A DNA stretch of 64,000 nucleotides from contig CAMFDJ010000016.1 of assembly GCA_945949085.1 (NCBI GenBank), forward strand, positions 1 through 64,000, read 5' to 3'. Of this stretch, positions 53,200 to 61,318 are shown piece after piece; the first letter of the stretch is position 1; every line of letters starts with the position of its first letter. Source of the stretch: an uncultured Lachnospiraceae bacterium (GTDB taxonomy: Bacteria > Bacillota > Clostridia > Lachnospirales > Lachnospiraceae). The notes under the pieces are model-generated. The model made no database searches. It was not told the DNA's origin and was given only the letters and a program-made list of their open reading frames with translations. A program made the position numbers and the translations under genes.

Positions 53200-56100
53200 A
53201 TGAAGAAACGAAGAAGACTAAAGAAAGGACTGGCAATAGTCTTAACTGCCGCTATGGTGGTGGGACTGCTGCCCGGTGTTGGTACCCTTCAGGTATCGGC
53301 TACGGAATCAGACGAAAATACTGTGAATACGGTATCTTCCAATGAGGCTATGACACCGGAGCCGACACCGGAACAGACAGACGGGCAGGCAGCCGACAAA
53401 CTCATTACTGCCTGGCAGTGGATTGATGAGGAAGAAATTCTGGATGAAGAGACAGGTAATCTTGCCCTTCCGGGAGCAAGTGAACAGACACCTGCATATT
53501 TTGAAGATGTCACGGCGTTTCTCCCAACACAGATTCAGGCAACGGTAGAAGATGATTCAGAAAATCCAGAAACCGGAGTAGAAGAGACCATCACCCTTGG
53601 AGACTGGTCTTGTGACAACTTCCCGGAAGAGGGTGCTTACAGCGGCAGCTATACATTCACTGCAACCCTTCCGGAAGGATATGCGCTTTCCGAGGATGCA
53701 GAGGCACTGGAAGTTCTGGTGGAGCTTGGCGGAGCAACACTGTACGAAACTGCTACTGCTACTTGGACTTACCCGACCAAGACCCCTACGCTTACATGGG
53801 CGGGCTCGGGTACAGCAGAAGACCCTTATATCATCACTACCGCTCAGGAATTAGCGAATATGTCGTACATAGTAAATGCTGGTCTACAAAATAGTGATGG
53901 TAAAAACTACTATGAGTTGTGCTATAAGTTGGGTGCTGACATTGACATTGGCGGAAAGCAGTGGGTACCAATTGGTGGAATTAAGAATGGAACCAGTTAT
54001 TTATATACTTTTTGGGGCTCTTTTGATGGTAACAACCACACAATTAGTAATTTGACAATGACCGAATTGAACACTAATTACGATGCAAACGGTAGAGGCG
54101 GATTATTTCGTTCAGTCAACGGCAATGCGGAAATTAAGAATGTTAAATTAGAGAATGTTAATATTTCGATGAAAGGTAGTTCTGGAGCTCTTGTCTCACT
54201 TCTTTCCGCTTGTACAATTAGCAATTGTCATGTGTTAAGTGGAACAATTACCAGCACAAGTACCCAATATCAGTATTTTGGCGGTCTCATTGGTTCAGGT
54301 GGTTCATGCACCATCACTAATTGCACAAACAGGGCAACTGTTACAGGTAGTTCAACATACAATGATTACGTTGGCGGTATTATAGGTAATCTTGCTACTA
54401 AAGAGATTAATATTTCAAATTGCTATAATTACGGGTCGCTTAGTAGCAAATTTTATGTTGGTGGTATTGTAGGTTCTACTAAGCAAAACGGAGCAAATAC
54501 TACAATCAGTAACTGTGGAAATGAAGGTTCTATTAATAGCCAGTATTATGCTGGCGGAATTGTGGGTATAGTTTCGAGCCCAGACTCAACGGATTTAGGT
54601 CACAAATTTACCATAAGCGGATGTTACAATAAGGGTACAATCACCACACCAGCAGCATACATTAATATGTCAGGCGGCATTGTAGGTCGGGTAGGTAATA
54701 AAGACTATTTATACTTGTTTATTGAGCGTTGTTACAATGCGGGGACAGTTACCAGTGATATTTATGGTTCACACATTTATGACACGGAAAGCGAAAACTA
54801 TAGTACGCAAGCTGTTTCTGTCAAAAACTGCGTATATACAGGCGACAAAGTTGCTTATTTCGGAACCGGTGACAATGATGCCTTCAACAGAAAGGTAACA
54901 GCAGAGGAACTGGAATCGGGCAAGGCGGCAGTTTTTTTGAATCAGGGATTGTCGGAAGATAATCTCATATGGTATCAGAATTTATCTGCCCAGGATAAAG
55001 ACAACTATCCTGTGACTGATAACACACATAGCAAAGTCTATGCTTCTGATTACTGCATGGCAGCAGCAACATTTTCCAATACCGCACCGACAACGAAGAA
55101 CAACAGCCATACTCTGGAACACGTTGCACAGGTGGACGCAAAATGCGGTATCAGTGGTTTGAAGGAACATTATAAGTGTAATAATTGCGGCGAGCTCTAT
55201 TTAGATGCGAACGGAACGAATATCGTTACTTCAGTGGATTTAGTGATTCCGCCCACAGCCACGGATCATAATTATGTAGATGGAATTTGCTCCGTGTGCG
55301 GAGATTTATTAACCCCGCAGCAGGGTGAAGATGGATATTACCTCATTTCTACATTGGGTGAGCTTATTTCGTATGCGGATATGGTCACACCGGATGATGG
55401 AGCGGCATGGATACCTATGAATGAACCGACAGAAGCGTCGCAAAAAGTGCGACTGATGGCGGATATTGATATGTCTTCAGTATATAATGCAGAGACAGGA
55501 AAGAGCTGGAATCCTATTGGTGGTGGCGATGGAGGCGCTTACTTTAAGGGTGATTTTGATGGTAATGGACATACAATTTCTGGATTGTATATCAACAGCA
55601 CGACTGTACAATATGCCGGTCTGTTCGGAAGGCTGATGTTTGGAGTTTGCTGTGTGCATGACCTGACCTTGAAGGACGTGTCGATTAATGCACCTAATGC
55701 TACCGCAGCAGGCGCTGTTGCTGGTTTTGTGGACTCATATAAAAAATCACCGACCATTAAAAACTGCATGGTTGAAAGCGGAACGATTAAAGGTAAGGAA
55801 AGTGTTGGCGGTATAGCGGGAAAAACCTCATCCGGTCAGCTGCTGTCGGCAACTGAAGAAGGCGCTCCTATTCTTATCGATAGCGGATACATTTCAGTGA
55901 TTCAAAATTGTGGAAACAAGGCAACGGTAACGGCTACCACCAATGCCGGTGGCTTGAGCGGTTCCGGTCCGGTTTGGATTGAGAGCAGTTATAATACCGG
56001 TACTGTGACAGGAGCAACCGGTGGACAAATCACAGGCTCCCTTTCAGCAAATAGCACGGTGAACAACTGTTATTATCTGGGTGATGCTGACACTGCGTTT

Positions 56101-57363
56101 GGCGTTAATAGCACCGCGACAGAGAAGGTTACCGAGGTAGCATACAAGTCCGCTGATGAGTTTGCAAGCGGCGAGGTTGCATGGCTGTTAAACGACAAAA
56201 TATCAGAGAACATAGAGGAGAATCCTCTTGACTGGTATCAAAAACTAGGCGAGGATGGCGATGCATACCCTGTTCTGAAAAAGAACGAGCAAAATGATAA
56301 TACGGTATATCAATATACAAACTGTAAACAAAAAACAACTTACACAAATGACATTACTTTAAGCGGTACGACAGGAAGCCACGATTTTTCCGCAAAAGAT
56401 GGTATATGTAAAATTTGTGGATATGTATGTGACCATTCCGACGGTTACGAGAATGAAGCCTGCAAGATGTGTGGAAAGGCGCAGGGCGTAACCTTTGATA
56501 CACATAGCATTACCCTTGCAGATGAAATTGGAGTCAACTTTATGATGATTCTTCCGGAGAATGCTAAAACAGAGAATGCTTACATGGAATTTTCCATAAG
56601 CGGAAAGAATGGTAAGACAACGAATGTTTCTTACTCAGAAGAGATTGCAATGTCGGATGGCAGATACAAATTTACCTGTCTTGTTAATTCTATCCAGATG
56701 GCAGATACCATTACAGCAACCTATCATTTTGGAGAGAATGAAACAGTAACAGAAGAGTATTCCGTAAAGAAATATATTGAGGATATAGTCGCAAGCGACA
56801 CTATGGACGATACGACGAAAAACCTTGTAAAGAGCTTGGCTGATTACGGATACTATGCTCAGCTTTGTCTTTCTGAAACTAATGGATGGACAATTGGCAC
56901 AGACCATGAGCAGATGATTCATTACACCGATGCAGTGGACACGACAGTGGATTTGAGGACATATGCTTATTCCCAGACCGGAGAAGTCAGCGGAATTACC
57001 AAGGTAAATAAATCACTGGTGTTAGATTCTAAAACAGCTATTCGTTTACTGTTTACGGTGGACGATACTTATGGCAAGAAACCCGTTATTGCTGTCAAAG
57101 ATGCAAATGGCAATATGGTGGAGACACAGCTTACAAAACAAAGTGATGGTAGGTATTGTCTTTTGATTCCGGGAATCAGTGCTCATAAATTGGGTGAAAC
57201 ATACACTATCGTGGTAGATGATGTAATGACCATTCGGATGTCAGCATTAACATATGCTCATGGGGTATTGCAGTCAGATGCAATGACAGCTGCAACCAAG
57301 CAGGCTGTTGCAGCATTAAATGCCTATTATAATGCTGCTATTGAATATAAAAATAAACAATAA
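53200..57363 (+). CDS. large secreted GLUG-repeat surface protein
   Basis: A 1387-residue exported protein. Signal peptide: residues 1 to about 37 (KKRRRLKKGLAIVLTAAMVV region). Residues 65-190 form a Pro/Glu-rich sandwich-like region. Two blocks of GLUG-type repeats follow (about 215-545 and 705-960), recognisable from 'YVGGIIGNLAT', 'YYAGGIVGIVSS', 'FDGNNHTISNLTM' and 'FDGNGHTISGLYI'. Between and after them are short Cys motifs (CSVCG, CKICG, CKMCG). The C-terminal 280 residues are a beta-rich domain ('ITLADEIGVNFMMILPENAK'). No LPxTG sorting signal is present. Codons from about 53840 to 54840 are more AT-rich. Probably surface-associated; binding target unknown. The next gene begins 16 bp later. 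Confidence 0.85.
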   Translation: MKKRRRLKKGLAIVLTAAMVVGLLPGVGTLQVSATESDENTVNTVSSNEAMTPEPTPEQTDGQAADKLITAWQWIDEEEILDEETGNLALPGASEQTPAYFEDVTAFLPTQIQATVEDDSENPETGVEETITLGDWSCDNFPEEGAYSGSYTFTATLPEGYALSEDAEALEVLVELGGATLYETATATWTYPTKTPTLTWAGSGTAEDPYIITTAQELANMSYIVNAGLQNSDGKNYYELCYKLGADIDIGGKQWVPIGGIKNGTSYLYTFWGSFDGNNHTISNLTMTELNTNYDANGRGGLFRSVNGNAEIKNVKLENVNISMKGSSGALVSLLSACTISNCHVLSGTITSTSTQYQYFGGLIGSGGSCTITNCTNRATVTGSSTYNDYVGGIIGNLATKEINISNCYNYGSLSSKFYVGGIVGSTKQNGANTTISNCGNEGSINSQYYAGGIVGIVSSPDSTDLGHKFTISGCYNKGTITTPAAYINMSGGIVGRVGNKDYLYLFIERCYNAGTVTSDIYGSHIYDTESENYSTQAVSVKNCVYTGDKVAYFGTGDNDAFNRKVTAEELESGKAAVFLNQGLSEDNLIWYQNLSAQDKDNYPVTDNTHSKVYASDYCMAAATFSNTAPTTKNNSHTLEHVAQVDAKCGISGLKEHYKCNNCGELYLDANGTNIVTSVDLVIPPTATDHNYVDGICSVCGDLLTPQQGEDGYYLISTLGELISYADMVTPDDGAAWIPMNEPTEASQKVRLMADIDMSSVYNAETGKSWNPIGGGDGGAYFKGDFDGNGHTISGLYINSTTVQYAGLFGRLMFGVCCVHDLTLKDVSINAPNATAAGAVAGFVDSYKKSPTIKNCMVESGTIKGKESVGGIAGKTSSGQLLSATEEGAPILIDSGYISVIQNCGNKATVTATTNAGGLSGSGPVWIESSYNTGTVTGATGGQITGSLSANSTVNNCYYLGDADTAFGVNSTATEKVTEVAYKSADEFASGEVAWLLNDKISENIEENPLDWYQKLGEDGDAYPVLKKNEQNDNTVYQYTNCKQKTTYTNDITLSGTTGSHDFSAKDGICKICGYVCDHSDGYENEACKMCGKAQGVTFDTHSITLADEIGVNFMMILPENAKTENAYMEFSISGKNGKTTNVSYSEEIAMSDGRYKFTCLVNSIQMADTITATYHFGENETVTEEYSVKKYIEDIVASDTMDDTTKNLVKSLADYGYYAQLCLSETNGWTIGTDHEQMIHYTDAVDTTVDLRTYAYSQTGEVSGITKVNKSLVLDSKTAIRLLFTVDDTYGKKPVIAVKDANGNMVETQLTKQSDGRYCLLIPGISAHKLGETYTIVVDDVMTIRMSALTYAHGVLQSDAMTAATKQAVAALNAYYNAAIEYKNKQ

Positions 57364-57379
57364 AAGGAGGAATGATATC

Positions 57380-57481
57380 ATGGAGAAATACGAAACACCG
57401 GTTATGGAAATCATTGAATTTGAAACAGAGGATGTTATTACTACAAGTGGTGATGGCGATATTACGACGCCAGAGATTTAG
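57380..57481 (+). CDS. 33-residue candidate RiPP precursor peptide
   Basis: A short open frame of 33 codons with an excellent AAAGGAGG (57363-57370), 9 bp before the ATG. It begins MEKYETPVMEIIEF and ends ITTSGDGDITTPEI (overlapping excerpts, not whole). The Y4-x-x-P7-x-M9 pattern matches the YxxPxL leader element recognised by PqqD-type RRE proteins in lasso-peptide pathways. Thr22 lies two residues before Gly24, and a ring from Gly24 to Glu32 would have nine members. It sits in an operon with a PqqD-like protein, kinase, peptidase and exporter. It is the top candidate substrate; processing is unproven. Confidence 0.75.
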   Translation: MEKYETPVMEIIEFETEDVITTSGDGDITTPEI

Positions 57482-57504
57482 GTCAATAGGTTGAGGTGTA
57501 CGAT

Positions 57505-57536
57505 GGGCGGAGGCAGTCAGTGTTTCCGCCTGTTTT
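57505..57536 (+). terminator. hairpin after the precursor peptide gene (attenuator-like)
   Basis: GGCGGA (57506-57511) pairs with TCCGCC (57525-57530), then TGTTTT. A partial terminator here would raise the peptide mRNA relative to the downstream genes, as is common for precursor peptides. Confidence 0.5.
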
Positions 57537-57554
57537 CATAGGGAGATGTTGAAA

Positions 57555-58103
57555 ATGAAGAAAAAAACAGTGATATACGTGTGCAGTGCATTGTCTGTTT
57601 TGATTTTGCTGCTGCTTGTTGTAGTTCTGAATATGAATACCAATGAATCAGCAGATACAAACGGCGGAGAAATTCAGCCAACCACATCTGCTGATGTACA
57701 GAATAAAGAACAGAAGGATAATGTTGACAATTTAGATACAAATAAAAACAAAACTGGAGATTTGGATACAGATCTGAATATGCCGGAATTACCAGATGAT
57801 AACGAGAAAACTGAGGATGAACAAAATGCTTCCACAAAACAAAAGGACAAAGCTTCGACGAAGGAGAAAAGTACTGACAAAAAGAATCACACAGATGTAA
57901 ATGATCAGTCGAATGATAAGAATAAAGAGCAAACGACTGACCAAAACACAAAAGAGGATGACGAAAAGTCATCCGGCGATAATGATAAAGATGTTGATAA
58001 AAAGCCGGATGATTCCGGCAATGATGATAATAAGTCTTCAGATGACAAGAATGAGGAACAGTTAAAAGACAATGATGCCCCAATAGAATTACCGGAAATC
58101 TAA
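57555..58103 (+). CDS. membrane-anchored acidic low-complexity protein
   Basis: A 182-residue protein. One N-terminal hydrophobic segment ('VIYVCSALSVLILLLLVVVL') anchors it; the rest is extracytoplasmic, disordered, rich in D, K, N, E, T and S. It ends 'NDAPIELPEI', sharing a C-terminal PEI with the preceding peptide. ATG 57555 follows AGGGAG with good spacing. No family recognised; the second gene after the candidate precursor. Confidence 0.7.
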   Translation: MKKKTVIYVCSALSVLILLLLVVVLNMNTNESADTNGGEIQPTTSADVQNKEQKDNVDNLDTNKNKTGDLDTDLNMPELPDDNEKTEDEQNASTKQKDKASTKEKSTDKKNHTDVNDQSNDKNKEQTTDQNTKEDDEKSSGDNDKDVDKKPDDSGNDDNKSSDDKNEEQLKDNDAPIELPEI

Positions 58104-58121
58104 AAAGAGGGATTTGATTGA

Positions 58122-58871
58122 ATGAAAATAAAGCTGGTAGACAAAACAATAGAAATTAACAATCTATATCCTTATATTGAGCAGTATTGTAAAAACTATA
58201 TCAGCACAGATTGTGAGTGCAAATCCGATTTTATTATTGGTATATCTGATACAGATATAGAATATGAACGAAGAAAATCGGAAGCAGAGGATAAAAAAGA
58301 GGGCATTCCCATCCGCTATTTCACGGACGAATACTTAGAAACACTTGCAGTCTACCGTAAGATTGCCGAGCAGATGTTATCCTACGATACCATCTTGTTT
58401 CATGGTTCGGTCATTGCAGTGGATGGGGAAGGGTATCTCTTTACAGCCAAGTCCGGTACAGGAAAATCCACCCACGCAAGACTCTGGCGGGAAGTCTTTG
58501 GTGACAGAGCAGTGATGGTCAATGATGATAAGCCTCTGTTACGGATAACGAAAGACGGTGTTATTGCTTATGGTACACCTTGGGACGGCAAGCACAGACT
58601 CAGTACCAATACATCCGTACCTTTAAAGGGTATCTGTATCTTGGAGCGGTCGGCAAAGAATCATATCATAAGGCTTGATTCAAAGGAACAGCTGCGCAGT
58701 GCCTACCCTATGATGGTCCAGCAAACACATAAGAGCAGTAATCCCGCAAGTGCCCGAAGGACAATGGAACTGATAGACGGACTGATGGAAGCTGTGCCAA
58801 TCTACCGGCTTTCCTGCAACATGGAGCCAGAGGCTGCTAAGATAGCTTATGAAGGGATGCAGAATGAATAG
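58122..58871 (+). CDS. HPr-kinase-like P-loop kinase of RiPP clusters
   Basis: A 249-residue protein of the HprK-related kinase family found in lasso-peptide clusters of the paeninodin type, where it phosphorylates the precursor. The P-loop is 'TAKSGTGKSTHARLW' (about residues 106-121); 'VMVNDDKPLLRI' and 'YGTPWDGKHRLS' are the following family motifs. It is shorter than true HPr kinase and has no separate regulatory domain. ATG follows AGAGGGA. Substrate presumably the 33-residue peptide or a related product. Confidence 0.82.
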   Translation: MKIKLVDKTIEINNLYPYIEQYCKNYISTDCECKSDFIIGISDTDIEYERRKSEAEDKKEGIPIRYFTDEYLETLAVYRKIAEQMLSYDTILFHGSVIAVDGEGYLFTAKSGTGKSTHARLWREVFGDRAVMVNDDKPLLRITKDGVIAYGTPWDGKHRLSTNTSVPLKGICILERSAKNHIIRLDSKEQLRSAYPMMVQQTHKSSNPASARRTMELIDGLMEAVPIYRLSCNMEPEAAKIAYEGMQNE

Positions 58872-58890
58872 AAACTTTCATGGATAAAAT

Positions 58891-58978
58891 ATTATGATGA
58901 TACCAGGGGCAAAAGGTCATACGTTTCATGCTTGCATGAAAAAGTATGACTTTGGGACCCGTAGGTATCATATTATAG
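58891..58978. repeat. 88-bp imperfect palindrome
   Basis: Outer arms ATGATACC (58897-58904) and GGTATCAT (58964-58971); internal arms GTCATAC/GTATGAC and a perfect core TTTCATGC-TT-GCATGAAA (58924-58941). The overall structure has the look of a MITE or a large operator/attenuator, between the kinase gene and the toxin-antitoxin pair. Confidence 0.7.
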
Positions 58979-59032
58979 TACAAGTTTTTGTTTTCAAAAT
59001 ATGCTGCACAAACACAAAAGTGCAGAAAAATA

Positions 59033-59061
59033 TTGAAAATAAACAATGTATGTAGTATGAT
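59033..59061 (+). promoter_or_regulatory. sigma-A-type promoter for the AbiE pair
   Basis: TTGAAA (59033-59038), 17-bp spacer, TATGAT (59056-59061), 18 bp before the AbiEi start. Confidence 0.6.
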
Positions 59062-59079
59062 GAACATGGAGGGATTATT

Positions 59080-59673
59080 ATGCCAAAAATACTTGATTAT
59101 CAGCTTCCGACTGAGCAAATGTTTTTTACAACAAAGCAGTTAAATGAACTTGGGGTTAGTTTTTATGGAATAAAGAAACTTGTGGAAGCCGGAACACTTA
59201 TCAAATTGAATAGCAGTGTATATGAGAATGCAACATACGAAGGTGAAGAATCTGACTTTTTCTATGTGACAGCATATGCGCCGGATGGGGTAGTCTGTCA
59301 GATGAGTGCTGCAAGGTATTATGGACTGACAACCTACTGGCCGGATGCTGTGGATGTTGCGATTGAAAGACGTAAAAAATTGTCTACAGTACCGGATTTT
59401 CCAAAGTTTAATGTTGTATATTACTCAAAAAAAAGATATGAACTGGGAATCGAAACCATTACGGAGGGAAAGAATGCTTTCCGGATTTATGACATGGAAA
59501 AGACGGTTGCAGATATTCTTTTTTATCGGAATAAAGTTGGAATCGAAGAAACGAAAGAGATTTTAGTCAATTATCTGGCGAGGAAAGAGAGAAATCTGAA
59601 TAAGCTCCACCGCTATGCTAAAGAGCTTCGGTGTGAAAAGATACTTAGCACATATCTGGAGGTGCTCCTATGA
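59080..59673 (+). CDS. AbiEi-like antitoxin (type IV toxin-antitoxin)
   Basis: A 197-residue AbiEi-family protein. An N-terminal winged helix reads 'FFTTKQLNELGVSFYGIKKL', followed by 'CQMSAARYYGLTTYWPDAVD' and 'FRIYDMEKTVADILFYRNKV', the conserved AbiEi core. It would repress its own promoter and counter AbiEii. The ATG has a GGAGGG site. Overlaps the toxin gene by 4 bp. Confidence 0.86.
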   Translation: MPKILDYQLPTEQMFFTTKQLNELGVSFYGIKKLVEAGTLIKLNSSVYENATYEGEESDFFYVTAYAPDGVVCQMSAARYYGLTTYWPDAVDVAIERRKKLSTVPDFPKFNVVYYSKKRYELGIETITEGKNAFRIYDMEKTVADILFYRNKVGIEETKEILVNYLARKERNLNKLHRYAKELRCEKILSTYLEVLL

Positions 59674-60572
59674 GAAATGCAGAGTCGGTAAAGGCAAGAT
59701 TAAAAAATATAGCAAAAGAAACAGGAAGAACGATGCAGGATGTTCTGATTGCTTATGGATTAGAGAGAACCATTATGCGGCTGACAAAGTCAAGCCATGT
59801 TGAGAATTTTACATTAAAGGGTGGCATTTTTTTGTATGCACTGATGGATGGTGACTTTGCAAGAGCGACTACCGATATTGATTTACTGGCACAGGGTATC
59901 AGCAATGACATTGACAAAATGAAAGTGGTGTTTTGTGATATCTTTTCGGTGAAATTGGATGATCCGCTTCGGTATGACCTTGACTCCTTAAGTGTCAAAA
60001 GTATTACTGAATTTAAGAATTACCATGGTGTAAATGTAACGATAGATGCGTATCTTGACCGTACAAAGATACAGGTGTCTATTGATGTGGGGTTTGGTGA
60101 TATTATTTATCCAAAACGGGTTGTGATGGATTTTCCGGTTATATTGAGTGAAGAAAATCCAAGAGTATATGCGTATTCTTTGAGTTCCAGCATAGCAGAA
60201 AAATTTGAGGCGATTGTATCTCTTGGATATGACAATAGCAGATTTAAGGATTTTTACGATGTTTACATTTTATCAGGAAAATATGATATAGATGGTTCCG
60301 AGTTAATGGAGGCATGCAAAGAGACATTTGGTCATCGCCATACATCATTCGATGATATTGCGGCATTTGAAGATGATTATGCTTCAGACCCGGTCAGACA
60401 GTCACGATGGAAGTCTTTTGCGAAGAAAAAGAAAGTACAGATAGATGTTACATTAAAGGAAACGATTGAACAGATTAAAGCATTTGTAGAACCAATGGTT
60501 GATGCAATAAATTGCAATGAGAAGTTTATGAAAACTTGGAAGCATGATTCAAAATCATGGGAGGAGGAATAA
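59670..60572 (+). CDS. AbiEii-like nucleotidyltransferase toxin
   Basis: A 300-residue AbiEii/DUF1814-type nucleotidyltransferase. The GSx10DxD-type site reads 'LKGGIFLYALMDGDFARATT' then DIDLLA; 'VNVTIDAYLDRTKIQVSIDV' and 'AYSLSSSIAEKFEAIVSLG' are further family motifs. AbiEii uses a nucleotide to inactivate a cell target (GTP-dependent tRNA modification is known for related proteins) and can give phage abortive infection. Translationally coupled to AbiEi. Confidence 0.86.
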   Translation: MRNAESVKARLKNIAKETGRTMQDVLIAYGLERTIMRLTKSSHVENFTLKGGIFLYALMDGDFARATTDIDLLAQGISNDIDKMKVVFCDIFSVKLDDPLRYDLDSLSVKSITEFKNYHGVNVTIDAYLDRTKIQVSIDVGFGDIIYPKRVVMDFPVILSEENPRVYAYSLSSSIAEKFEAIVSLGYDNSRFKDFYDVYILSGKYDIDGSELMEACKETFGHRHTSFDDIAAFEDDYASDPVRQSRWKSFAKKKKVQIDVTLKETIEQIKAFVEPMVDAINCNEKFMKTWKHDSKSWEEE

Positions 60573-60575
60573 CAC

Positions 60576-60833
60576 ATGAAGTTAAAAGACACCTATATTA
60601 CCCACGAAAGTGACGGAGAACAGATTTTGTTAGACACAAGCAGTTCCTTTGCGGGACTGATCCGTAACAATAAGACGGCAGCATTTATCGTGGAGTGCCT
60701 AAAGGAAGATACCACGCAGGAGAATATCGTGGAAGCCATGTTTGAAAAGTATGATGCACCGAAGGATGTACTTGCAAAGGATGTGTCAGATGTGATAGAA
60801 AAACTTAGGAAAGTTGGAGCCTTAGATGAGTAA
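60576..60833 (+). CDS. PqqD-family RiPP recognition element protein
   Basis: An 85-residue PqqD-type winged-helix protein (RRE). 'DTYITHESDGEQILLDTSSS' , 'AAFIVECLKEDTTQENIVEA' and 'VSDVIEKLRKVGALDE' fit the family's beta-strand and helix pattern. Such proteins bind the leader of a precursor peptide and present it to a modifying enzyme; in lasso pathways this is the B1 subunit. It follows AbiEii by 3 bp with GGAGGAGGA upstream. Confidence 0.85.
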   Translation: MKLKDTYITHESDGEQILLDTSSSFAGLIRNNKTAAFIVECLKEDTTQENIVEAMFEKYDAPKDVLAKDVSDVIEKLRKVGALDE

Positions 60834-61272
60834 GACCACTTACGAAGAATACCTGAAACGGTATGGAAGCCTGACCTATAGAAACACCGGAACCAGTATG
60901 CTGCCTCTTTTGAAGCAGGGTAGGGATGCCTTTATCGTAAGGGCAGTCGGTGAGTATGAAACTTGTAAGAAATGGGATGTGGTTCTGTACAAAAGACCAC
61001 CGGAAAGCTATGTGCTTCACCGGGTGGTGCGGGTACATGATAATGGTTACGACATTTTAGGAGATAACTGTATTGGGATTGAGAGAAACATTCCAAAAGA
61101 TGCTGTCATCGGTGTGATGACCGGATTTATACGGAATGGAAAGAAGTACGAGGCAGACAGCAGACTTTATAAGCTGTATGTTTTATTTTGGTGCAAGCCA
61201 TACCGGATTAGAATACTGATGAAAAAAATATGGCTAAAGTGTTCCTGTATATGGAGAAGAAAAGATAAATAA
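60826..61272 (+). CDS. S24/S26 (signal peptidase-like) protein
   Basis: A 148-residue protein that overlaps the PqqD gene by 8 bp. It has the S26 catalytic Ser in 'NTGTSMLPLLKQG' (Ser24) and, instead of the bacterial Lys, a His65 in 'SYVLHRVVRV', as in the ER-type/SipW enzymes. 'GYDILGDNCIGIERNIPKDA' is the following family motif. A C-terminal hydrophobic and basic stretch may touch the membrane. It could cut the leader peptide, or a partner protein. Confidence 0.78.
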   Translation: MSKTTYEEYLKRYGSLTYRNTGTSMLPLLKQGRDAFIVRAVGEYETCKKWDVVLYKRPPESYVLHRVVRVHDNGYDILGDNCIGIERNIPKDAVIGVMTGFIRNGKKYEADSRLYKLYVLFWCKPYRIRILMKKIWLKCSCIWRRKDK

Positions 61273-61318
61273 TGGATGTAATATATACCCTGCGACAGCG
61301 GCAGGACAGAAGGATATT

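Noticed and set aside
59670..60572. Treating the AbiEii-like gene as part of the RiPP pathway's nucleotidyltransferase
   Set aside because: Its antitoxin partner, overlapping genes and own promoter make a toxin-antitoxin unit the simpler reading; the pathway nucleotidyltransferase is the one at the window end.
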